DNA of 26,590 nucleotides from an uncultured Faecalibacterium sp. (GTDB lineage: Bacteria > Bacillota > Clostridia > Oscillospirales > Ruminococcaceae). The stretch lies in contig CAKSZU010000026.1 of the NCBI GenBank assembly GCA_934526125.1, positions 1 to 26,590 of the forward strand, written 5' to 3'. Below are positions 8,275-14,992 of this stretch, piece by piece. The notes below the pieces were generated by a model. It ran no database searches and was not told the DNA's origin. It saw only the letters and a list, made by a program, of their open reading frames with translations. The translations under genes and the position numbers were made by a program. The stretch's first letter is position 1. Each line of letters opens with the position of its first letter.

Positions 8275-9576
8275 GTGGCAATTCAATCTCTGTTGGTCAT
8301 CCTGGCAGTGCTGCTGGTGCTGCTGTTCCTGGGTGTGCCCATTTCCTACTCCATCGCAATTTCTTCCCTGACCGCCATCCTGTCCACCATTGACCTGAAC
8401 GTGGCCGTCCTGACCGCTGCCCAGCGCACCTTCGTGGGTATGAGCAAGTTCAGCCTGACCGCTATCCCATTCTTCATCCTGGCCGGCAACATCATGAACC
8501 AGGGCGGCATCGCCAAGCGCCTGGTGGATTTCGTCATGGCCATCCTGGGCAAGCTGCCCGGCGCTCTGCTGATCACCAACATCGGCACCAACGCCCTGTT
8601 CGGTGCCATCTCCGGTTCTGCATCCGCCGCTGCCGCCGCCGTCGGTTCCATGATCCGCGACGGTGCCGAGGAGCAGGGTTATGACCCCGCTGTCACCGCT
8701 GCCACCAATGCATCGTCCTCCTGCTCCGGCCTTCTGATCCCCCCGTCCAACGCACTGATCACCTACTCCCTGGCCTCCGGCGGCACCTCTGTGGCTGCCC
8801 TGTTCATGGCCGGTTATATCCCCGGCATCATCTGGGCGCTGGCCTGCGCCGTGGTCGGCGTCATCCTGGCCAAGAAGCTGGGCTACAAGGGCACCCCGGG
8901 CAAGTTCGACTGGAAGAATCTCGGCGTCTGCACCCTGCGCGCCCTGCCCAGCCTGACGTTGATCATCGTGGTCATCGGCGGCATCGTGGGCGGTGTCTTC
9001 TCCGCCACCGAGGGTTCTGCCATCGCCGTTGTGTACGCTCTGGTTCTGGCCTTCTGCTACCGCTCCATCGACCTGAAGGGCCTGTGGAAGATCATCGTGG
9101 ACTCTGCCAAGATGTCCGGCATGGTCGTGTTCCTGGTGGGTGTCTCCAACATCCTGGGCTGGGTCATGGCTTTCCTGCAGATCCCCGATGCCGTGGCAGC
9201 CGCTCTGCTGAGCCTGACCAGCAACAAGTACATCATCCTGCTGATCATGAACGTCATCCTGCTGGTGTCCGGTACCTTCATGGATGTCACCCCCGCAATC
9301 CTGATCTTCACTCCGCTGTTCCTGCCCATCTGCCAGAGCTTCGGCATGAGCACCATCCAGTTCGGTATGATCCTCGTGTACAACCTGTGCATCGGCAACA
9401 TCACCCCGCCGGTGGGCAACGCCCTGTTCGTGGGCGTCAAGGTTGGCCGCACCAGCCTGGAAAAGATCATGCCCTACATGCTGATGTATTATGTGGCCAT
9501 CATCGGCGGTCTGCTGCTGGTGACCTACATCCCCACTGTTTCGCTGTTCCTGCCCCAGCTCACGGGCCTTGCATAA
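8275..9576 (+). CDS. dctM: TRAP transporter large permease, DctM family
   Basis: A 433-residue, highly hydrophobic protein with about 12 membrane segments: the ion-coupled transport subunit of the TRAP carrier. Typical DctM elements are FLGVPISYSIAISS at the start, AIPFFILAGNIMNQGGIAKRL, the small-residue segment FGAISGSASAAAAAVGSMI, NASSSCSGLLIPPSNALI in the first half and the related NITPPVGNALFVGVKV in the second half. Translation begins at GTG 8275, supported by AAGGAGGG at 8259-8266 in the end of dctQ. A strong terminator lies 24 bases after the stop, so the operon is dctP-dctQ-dctM. Cation coupling (usually Na+) is family knowledge. Confidence 0.96.
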   Translation: MAIQSLLVILAVLLVLLFLGVPISYSIAISSLTAILSTIDLNVAVLTAAQRTFVGMSKFSLTAIPFFILAGNIMNQGGIAKRLVDFVMAILGKLPGALLITNIGTNALFGAISGSASAAAAAVGSMIRDGAEEQGYDPAVTAATNASSSCSGLLIPPSNALITYSLASGGTSVAALFMAGYIPGIIWALACAVVGVILAKKLGYKGTPGKFDWKNLGVCTLRALPSLTLIIVVIGGIVGGVFSATEGSAIAVVYALVLAFCYRSIDLKGLWKIIVDSAKMSGMVVFLVGVSNILGWVMAFLQIPDAVAAALLSLTSNKYIILLIMNVILLVSGTFMDVTPAILIFTPLFLPICQSFGMSTIQFGMILVYNLCIGNITPPVGNALFVGVKVGRTSLEKIMPYMLMYYVAIIGGLLLVTYIPTVSLFLPQLTGLA

Positions 9577-9597
9577 GCTGAGCATAGCAAAGCAAGC

Positions 9598-9630
9598 GAA
9601 AAACCGTCACCTTCGGGTGGCGGTTTTTTG
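9598..9630 (+). terminator. Intrinsic terminator after dctM
   Basis: A 12-bp stem (9600-9611 with 9616-9627, one G-T pair) capped by a TTCG tetraloop and running into TTTTTT (9624-9629). It separates the TRAP operon from the second dctP-like gene. Confidence 0.93.
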
Positions 9631-9644
9631 CGGTATGGCCGGCA

Positions 9645-9673
9645 TTGACGGAGCCGGGGGTTTCCGGTATACT
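9645..9673 (+). promoter_or_regulatory. Near-consensus promoter for the second DctP-like gene
   Basis: TTGACG (9645-9650) and TATACT (9668-9673) with a 17-base spacer. The predicted start near 9680 leaves only a 13-19 base leader that is almost entirely ribosome-binding site (AAGGGGAG at 9683-9690). Confidence 0.85.
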
Positions 9674-9698
9674 GGGACACGGAAGGGGAGCGATGCAG

Positions 9699-10691
9699 AT
9701 GAAGCGGCGCACATTTCTGGCGCTGGGCGCAGCCGCCTGTCTGGCGGGCTGCAGCGGCAAGACGGCTGAAGTGACCCCGGAGTTCATCCTGACCTATGCC
9801 GACAACCAGCCTTCCGGCTACCCCACCACCCGGGGTGCCGAGCGGTTTGCTCAGCTGGTGGAAGAACGCACCGGGGGCCGGGTGCTGGTGCAGGTCAAGG
9901 ACAACGGGGAATACGGCACCGAAGAAGAGGTCTGGCAGCAGGTGCAGATGGGAGGCATCGATTTTGCCCGGTTGTCCCTGTCCATCCTGACGGATGATCT
10001 GCCGCCCCTGAACGTCCTGATGCTGCCCTGCCTTTACCGGGATGCCGCCCACCTGTGGCGGGTCCTGGACGGAGAGCTGGGGGAGGTGTTCCTCTCCGGC
10101 ATCACCGAGGAGGCGGACAGCGGGGCCGTAGGGCTTTCGTGGTACGATGCGGGGGCCCGCAGCTTCTACGCCGGAACCCCCATCCGGAGCCTTGCAGACC
10201 TGCGGGGGAGGACCATCCGGGTGCAGGATGCCCCCATCATCCGGGATATGGTGGACCTGCTGGAAGCAACCCCCGTCACCTTTGCATACAGCGACGTCTA
10301 CGCCGCCTTTGCCAAGGGCAAGATCGACGCGGCCGAAAACAACCTGCCGGCCTATCAGGTCATGGACCACTACAAGGTCGCGCCCTACTACACGCTGGAC
10401 GAGCACAGCCGCATCCCGGAGGTGCAGGTGGCCAGCGCCCGCACCTGGGAGGCCCTGACGGAGGAGTACCGCACCATCGTGGCCGACTGCGCCCGGGAGT
10501 CCGCTGCCTACGAGCGGGAACTCTGGACCCGGCGGGAGGAGGAAGCCCGCGCGGCGGTGAAGGAAGCAGGCTGCACCTTCATCGACTTTCCGGAAGAGGA
10601 GCAGGAGGCGTTCCGCAGTCTGGTCCGGCCGCTGTATCAGAAGTACTGCGGGGATTACCTCGACGTGGTGAAGCAGATCCAGCAGGCGTGA
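9699..10691 (+). CDS. Second TRAP substrate-binding lipoprotein, DctP family, without its own permease
   Basis: A 330-residue DctP-family protein. The start MKRRTFLALGAAACLAGC carries RRTFL and a lipobox ending at about Cys18, parallel to the dctP upstream. The mature protein keeps the ligand-binding arginine segment LADLRGRTIRVQDAP, the KGKIDAAENNLPAYQ motif and a helical C-terminus, so it appears intact. I chose ATG 9699 because GGGGAG ends 8 bases before it; ATG 9693 (two residues longer) is also possible, while the upstream in-frame ATG 9645 lies in the promoter. It has its own promoter and is separated from dctPQM by a terminator, so it may be made under different conditions and could deliver a second ligand to the same DctQM. 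Partner and ligand are inferred. Confidence 0.92.
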   Translation: MKRRTFLALGAAACLAGCSGKTAEVTPEFILTYADNQPSGYPTTRGAERFAQLVEERTGGRVLVQVKDNGEYGTEEEVWQQVQMGGIDFARLSLSILTDDLPPLNVLMLPCLYRDAAHLWRVLDGELGEVFLSGITEEADSGAVGLSWYDAGARSFYAGTPIRSLADLRGRTIRVQDAPIIRDMVDLLEATPVTFAYSDVYAAFAKGKIDAAENNLPAYQVMDHYKVAPYYTLDEHSRIPEVQVASARTWEALTEEYRTIVADCARESAAYERELWTRREEEARAAVKEAGCTFIDFPEEEQEAFRSLVRPLYQKYCGDYLDVVKQIQQA

Positions 10692-10747
10692 CCCCTGCGG
10701 AAAAAGAGAGAATTTTCAACGGAAAAGAGAAAAAAGGAGAAAAACAA

Positions 10748-11443
10748 ATGCCGATCGGTGTGCTGACGAATTGCGGGGCCGTCCTTCTGGGCGGATTTCT
10801 GGGAACATGGCTGGGGAAGATCCTGCCCCAGGGGCTGAAGGAGCATCTGCCCGCCCTGTTCGGTTTCTGCTCCATTGCCATCGGGGTCAACTCCATCATC
10901 AAGGCGTCGGGGATGACGGCAGTGGTGCTGGCCATTCTGGTGGGCTTCACCATCGGGCACCTGCTGCATCTGGAGCAGTGGACCAGCCGGTTTTTCCATA
11001 AGCTGGTCCGGACCCTGCACCTGGGCGGCGAGGACATCGACATGGAATTCTATATCACGGCGGTGGCCCTGTTCTGCTGCAGCGGCTTCGGCTGGTACAG
11101 CACCCTGACCGAAGGCATCACCGGCGACCCCACCCTGCTGATGAGCAAGGCTGTGCTGGACGGTTTCACCGCCATGATCTTCGCCTCCTCGCTGGGGCTG
11201 GCGGTCTGCGCCATCCCGCTGCCTCAGGTGGTCATCCTGCTTCTGGTTTTCGGGGCAGGCAAGCTGCTGGCCGGGGTGCTGACTCCCACCATGTTCGCGG
11301 ACCTGTCGGCCTGCGGCGGCATCCTGACCATGGCCGCCGGTTTCCGGGTGTCCAAGATCAAGTCGGTGCCGCTGGTGGACCTGATGCCGGCGCTGATTTT
11401 AGTGATGCCCTTCAGTATGCTCTGGTCCACGCTGATGGGCTGA
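10748..11443 (+). CDS. DUF554 family integral membrane protein
   Basis: A 231-residue membrane protein with about seven hydrophobic segments. It opens with MPIGVLTNCGAVLLGGFLGTWLGKIL and contains GFCSIAIGVNSIIK, CSGFGWYSTLTEGITGDPTLLMSKAVLDGF and ACGGILTMAAGFRVSKIKSVPLVDLMPAL, all typical of DUF554 proteins (YdfK/YqgA-like). These are often annotated as putative transporters, but no substrate is established to my knowledge. The ATG at 10748 follows AAGGAGA at 10734-10740. The gene lies 56 bases after the second DctP-like gene with no terminator between them, so the two may be one transcript. A 15-bp terminator follows. Confidence 0.9.
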   Translation: MPIGVLTNCGAVLLGGFLGTWLGKILPQGLKEHLPALFGFCSIAIGVNSIIKASGMTAVVLAILVGFTIGHLLHLEQWTSRFFHKLVRTLHLGGEDIDMEFYITAVALFCCSGFGWYSTLTEGITGDPTLLMSKAVLDGFTAMIFASSLGLAVCAIPLPQVVILLLVFGAGKLLAGVLTPTMFADLSACGGILTMAAGFRVSKIKSVPLVDLMPALILVMPFSMLWSTLMG

Positions 11444-11469
11444 TCCGGAAAAAGAACTTTACACAACAA

Positions 11470-11515
11470 AAATACCGCCTGCCGGTTTGCATCGGCAGGC
11501 GGTATTTCTTTCTTT
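11470..11515. terminator. Bidirectional terminator between the DUF554 and peptide-binding-protein genes
   Basis: A perfect 15-bp stem (11470-11484 with 11493-11507) with an 8-base loop. T-rich stretches follow on both strands (TTTCTTTCTTTT on plus; TTTTTGTTGTG on minus), as expected between two convergent genes. Confidence 0.93.
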
Positions 11516-11535
11516 TATGCGGAAGAGTTCAGCGC

Positions 11536-13566
11536 TCAGCGGGCGTCGCGGTTGGCCTCGTACTCGTCCATAGAGATGTAGTGATCCAGGACGTGGATGC
11601 CCTTCAGGCGCTTGTTGGAGAAGCCGGTGGAGGCGTACTGGCCTTCCCAGTAGTTCAGGCGGGTAGCCAGATAGGCGGGCACACTCATGCCGCGGGGGAT
11701 GACCAGTGCGTTCTCGATGAGCAGAGCCTCGGCATCGGCAAAGGCCTTGTAACGGGCGTCGATGTCATCAGTGATCTTCTTGGCGTCCTCAACGGCGGTC
11801 ATGTACTTCATGACGGCATCGGCGGTGTCGCCGGTGATGAAGCCGTCCTCCACACCGGTGCGCAGGTAAGCATAGCGCATACCGCGGCCGCCCTCGGGCT
11901 GATAGAAGGGGTCGGTCTCGGTTTCGGGGTCGGAGTAGTCGGCACCCCAGTTGCAGAGCAGGAACTCGAACTTGCCGTTGCGGCGGACCGCAGACAGGAA
12001 GCTGTCGGAGGGACCCTCGGTGATGACGATATCGATGAAGTCGGTGCCGTCGTTCAGTACGCCTTCCAGCTGCTGCTTGAACACCTGGCACTGCTTGTCC
12101 CAGTCGGTAGAGGAGGGGTTGTAGGGCAGCTGCACCTTGATGGGGAAGGTGACGCCCTGAGCGGTCAGCTCCTCGATGGCAGCATCGCGGCACTCCTTGG
12201 CCTTGGCCTCGTCGAAGAACTCGGAGAAGTTGGCCAGATCGCCGCACTTGGTGTAGTCCACACCCTCGGAGTTGGCGCAGAAGTTCGGGGGCGTGATGGT
12301 GTTCAGCTTGTAGCCGTCGTAGCCCAGAGGTGCGCTGACGGCCAGGGTGACGGCGTTGTTGATGCCGTACAGGAAGCTCTTGCGGAAGTTGGTGTTGTTG
12401 ATGGCCTTGGCCCAGTTCTCGGGCTCATACTCGGCATCCACGCCCTCCACGCTCCAGTTGGAGAACTCGTGGGCAAAGGGCATGAAGTTGAACATGTAGA
12501 AGTAGGTGTAGTTGGTGTTGGGACGGTCCATGGACACCATGTCCTTGGTGGTGTCGTCGGCCAGCCAGCTGTCCAGAATGTCGGAGCCGATGGTGGCCTC
12601 GTCGATCTCGCCGCGCTTGATCATCTCGGGGCCGTTGACCGAAGCCTCGGCGTTGTAGATGCGGCTGATGGTGTCGATGTAGACGTTGTCGGCATCGTAG
12701 TTTTCCGGGTTCTTCTTCATGATCCAGTTCTCCAGAGACTCGTACTCGGCCAGATAGAAGGCACCGCAGCTGTACAGGGTCTCGGCGCTGGTGGCGTACT
12801 GGTCGCCCATCTCCTCCAGCAGGGGGCCGTAGGCGGGCTCATAGGGCAGGTAGCACAGCAGGCTCAGGAAGCCGGGGAAATCGTAGGTCAGGGTGTAGGT
12901 CAGGGTGTGGTCGTCCACAGCCTTGACGCCCACGGTGTCGAAGTCCACGGGGGCGTAGGTGGAAGCGGTGCCGTCCGGGGCGGTGACCGTGACCGTACCG
13001 GCATCGTCTGCGGTGTAGGTGGTGCCGTCATCGTCCACCACGCCGGTGTTGGCGTTGTTCAGGTAGACGTAGTAATCGTAGTAGTCCTCGGCACCGGCCA
13101 CATAGGCGGTGACCAGACCCACGTTGGAGGAAGCATAATCCGGGGTCAGCACGTACTTCAGGGCATCCACGAAGTCCTGTGCGGTGACGGGGGCAACGAC
13201 CTCGCCGTTGTTGTCCACCCAGTTCTCTTCCCGCAGGGTGAAGGTCCAGGTCAGGCTGTCGGCATCCCAGTCCCACTGGGTGGCCAGACCTTCCCGCATG
13301 ACGCCCTTGTTGTCGTACTCCACCAGGGTGTCCACGCAGTTGGCGCCCACGACCATTTCCAGATCGGTGGCGGTGGTCAGGTAGTTCAGGGTGGCGGGCT
13401 GGCTGGAATAGAGGATGGTGTATTTGGAGGTATCCATACCGCCTGCGGATGCACCGGAATCACTCTTGGAGCTGCCGCAGCTGCTCAGCAGACCGGCTGC
13501 ACAGGCGCTTGCGGCTGCCAGACCGCTGGCCTTGAGAAACTGACGGCGAGAAATCGATCGACTCAT
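11536..13566 (-). CDS. Oligopeptide-type ABC substrate-binding lipoprotein (SBP family 5), orphan
   Basis: A 676-residue extracytoplasmic binding protein of the DppA/OppA family. The leader has SRRQFLKASG, a full twin-arginine-like motif, then a lipobox LLSSC. The mature protein shows the family pattern: YTILYSSQPATLNYLTTATDLE, GLATQWDWDADSLTWTFTLRE, DFVDALKYVLTP, and a C-terminal lobe with LCNWGADYSDPETETDPFY. It is longer than typical OppA (~540); an extra Thr/Asp-rich segment (DDGTTYTADDAG..., about residues 165-190) accounts for part of this. ATG 13564-13566 follows GAGGG; an in-frame start 30 bases upstream would bypass that site. No permease or ATPase gene is near, so it must work with components elsewhere. 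Expression appears controlled by the leader at 13567-13753. Confidence 0.94.
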   Translation of the reverse strand: MSRSISRRQFLKASGLAAASACAAGLLSSCGSSKSDSGASAGGMDTSKYTILYSSQPATLNYLTTATDLEMVVGANCVDTLVEYDNKGVMREGLATQWDWDADSLTWTFTLREENWVDNNGEVVAPVTAQDFVDALKYVLTPDYASSNVGLVTAYVAGAEDYYDYYVYLNNANTGVVDDDGTTYTADDAGTVTVTAPDGTASTYAPVDFDTVGVKAVDDHTLTYTLTYDFPGFLSLLCYLPYEPAYGPLLEEMGDQYATSAETLYSCGAFYLAEYESLENWIMKKNPENYDADNVYIDTISRIYNAEASVNGPEMIKRGEIDEATIGSDILDSWLADDTTKDMVSMDRPNTNYTYFYMFNFMPFAHEFSNWSVEGVDAEYEPENWAKAINNTNFRKSFLYGINNAVTLAVSAPLGYDGYKLNTITPPNFCANSEGVDYTKCGDLANFSEFFDEAKAKECRDAAIEELTAQGVTFPIKVQLPYNPSSTDWDKQCQVFKQQLEGVLNDGTDFIDIVITEGPSDSFLSAVRRNGKFEFLLCNWGADYSDPETETDPFYQPEGGRGMRYAYLRTGVEDGFITGDTADAVMKYMTAVEDAKKITDDIDARYKAFADAEALLIENALVIPRGMSVPAYLATRLNYWEGQYASTGFSNKRLKGIHVLDHYISMDEYEANRDAR

Positions 13567-13647
13567 AACAAATTCCCTCTTTTCTTCATGTTGCAAAAAA
13601 TGCGTCCCGCCCGGCTGCGCAGACCCGCTGCTTTCCCCTGCAGCGGG

Positions 13648-13693
13648 GACAAAAAAGGCGTAACGGAAAACATCCGTTACGCCTTTGTAACAG
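13648..13693 (-). promoter_or_regulatory. Terminator with competing antiterminator in the leader of the peptide-binding protein gene
   Basis: On the minus strand a 14-bp perfect stem (13673-13686 with 13654-13667, 5-base loop) is followed by TTTTTT (13651-13656 region), a strong intrinsic terminator. A mutually exclusive 7-bp stem pairs 13687-13693 with 13674-13680 (one G-U pair), loop AAAGGC. It uses the left arm of the terminator. Because the promoter at 13725-13753 lies upstream of it and the coding region downstream, this is a candidate attenuator. It may equally end the 4Fe-4S operon. Confidence 0.65.
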
Positions 13694-13724
13694 TCCTCCC
13701 GACCACAGCAGGGTGGTTAAGAGA

Positions 13725-13753
13725 AGTATAGCATCGTTTTGCGGCGGCGTCAA
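13725..13753 (-). promoter_or_regulatory. Near-consensus promoter upstream of the attenuator-like leader
   Basis: On the minus strand TTGACG (13748-13753) and TATACT (13725-13730) are separated by exactly 17 bases. The -35 overlaps the stop codon of the 4Fe-4S protein gene. The predicted start near 13718 gives a ~150-base leader, or a ~70-base RNA if transcription stops at the hairpin. Confidence 0.8.
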
Positions 13754-14988
13754 TTGTTTTCAGGCAAAGAAGTCTGCGCCGCGGGGGCAGCTGTCTGCGG
13801 TGCAGGGACGGTTTCCGCTGCCACTTCCTCGGCCAGCTGCTTGGCGGCCTCCTCGGCGGCGCGTTTTGCTTCCCGCTCGGCCTGACGCTCCTTGGCGCGG
13901 GCCACGGCCTCCTCCTGCCGCTTTTTGGTGCGGATCTTGATCCGGCATACCGAGCAGATGCCGTCGGCGCAGTTGGGGGCGATGGGTTTGCCGCACTCCT
14001 TGCAGAGGGTCTTGGTACACTTGTACACGCTGACGGGGCCAAGGCCGGTGAGCTGGCGCAGCTTCAGCCCGGCCAGCCCGCCGTTGGAGCAGCTGGCCAC
14101 GCAGACGCCGCACTCGCTGCACTTCCACGGGGTGATGACGGCGCGGGTCTGCCCGTCGGGCAGGTCCTCGAACCGGATGGCCCCGGCCCGGCAGCTCTTC
14201 TCGCACCGGCCGCAGGCAAAGCACTTCTGGGTGAAGTCGGGCAGGTGGTAGCCGTAGTGCAGGGGCGTCTCGGAGACAGCCTTCAGCTGCTTGGTGTACT
14301 GGTGGAGCAGCAGCCGGAAATCCTGGCTGGTCTCCTCGTCGTCCCGCAGGCCGGGCAGCATCCGCAGCAGCTGCTTGGTGCCCTTCTTGGAGCCGGAGGT
14401 CACCTGCTCCATCATCTCCCGGCGGGAGTATTCCTTGACCCGGAAGGGGGCATCGTCCGGCTCATAGGCCAGCGTGAAGCGGGCCTCGAACAGGGGCTGG
14501 CCGAAGAACTCCACCAGCCGGGTCAGCACCTTGCGCAGATGCTCGGCGCAGACGTCGTTCTCGCACTCGCCGCAGGGGGTCAGGTCCAGCACGATCTTCT
14601 TGTTCAGGGCCAGATAGGCCAGCGCCTCCCACGAATAGGCAGAGACGCAGGCCCGCACCACGGTGTTCTTGCGGGCGGAGCGCTCGCAGCCGATCCAGAT
14701 GGTGTCGTCATCGGTGTCGGCAGGGGAGATATCCCGCTGCACCTGCTCCGGGGAGGGGGCGATGCAGCCGGACCGGCAGGCGGAGACACAGAGCCCGCAG
14801 TCGGTGCAGGGGTCCCAGTCCTTGACCAGATTGGGCCGGGTGAAGATCTCATCGCCGTAGGGGCAGATGTCCTTGCAGGCCGTGCAGGGGGTCCGGTGAG
14901 GGTGCAGGTTCCAGCACTGGCGGCGGTTGATCTCGGGGTGGGAAGTCTTCATCAGGGCGTCCATCGCATAGCGCGTAAAAATACCCAT
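13750..14988 (-). CDS. Multi-cluster 4Fe-4S ferredoxin-type protein with Cys-rich middle and Ala-rich tail
   Basis: A 412-residue cytoplasmic iron-sulfur protein of unknown partner. In order: CTACKDIC and CTDCGLCVSACRSGC (about 35-75), a pair of ferredoxin-like cluster sites; a middle domain with further cysteines (IGC 101, RAC 114, PCGECENDVC 139-147); a charged helical region (180-240); CFACGRCEKSC (256-266) and CSECGVCVASC (290-300), a second ferredoxin pair; a zinc-ribbon/rubredoxin-like CKECGKP...CADGICSVC (329-348); and a Lys/Glu/Ala-rich tail (353-412). The layout suggests an electron-carrier or redox maturation subunit, but I do not recognise a named enzyme. ATG 14988 is preceded by AAGGAG inside the end of the trigger-factor-like gene, 4 bases away, so the two are tightly coupled. 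Confidence 0.85.
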   Translation of the reverse strand: MGIFTRYAMDALMKTSHPEINRRQCWNLHPHRTPCTACKDICPYGDEIFTRPNLVKDWDPCTDCGLCVSACRSGCIAPSPEQVQRDISPADTDDDTIWIGCERSARKNTVVRACVSAYSWEALAYLALNKKIVLDLTPCGECENDVCAEHLRKVLTRLVEFFGQPLFEARFTLAYEPDDAPFRVKEYSRREMMEQVTSGSKKGTKQLLRMLPGLRDDEETSQDFRLLLHQYTKQLKAVSETPLHYGYHLPDFTQKCFACGRCEKSCRAGAIRFEDLPDGQTRAVITPWKCSECGVCVASCSNGGLAGLKLRQLTGLGPVSVYKCTKTLCKECGKPIAPNCADGICSVCRIKIRTKKRQEEAVARAKERQAEREAKRAAEEAAKQLAEEVAAETVPAPQTAAPAAQTSLPENN

Positions 14989-14992
14989 GGTA

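Noticed and set aside
7738..9585. A 615-codon minus-strand open frame across dctQ and dctM
   Set aside because: Asp/Gln/His/Gly-rich antisense shadow of hydrophobic membrane proteins.
10055..10747. Long N-terminal extension of the DUF554 frame back into the second dctP-like gene
   Set aside because: Out-of-frame reading of the upstream gene; the real start at 10748 has AAGGAGA and begins exactly at the family N-terminus.
13567..13720. T-box or a known riboswitch in the leader of the peptide-binding protein gene
   Set aside because: I find no T-box core sequence on the transcribed strand and no consensus of fluoride, SAM, guanidine or similar riboswitches; only the terminator/antiterminator pair is supported.
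11581..13731. A 716-codon plus-strand open frame across the peptide-binding protein gene
   Set aside because: Val/Gly-rich antisense artefact with no start signal; the minus-strand gene has signal peptide, lipobox and family motifs.
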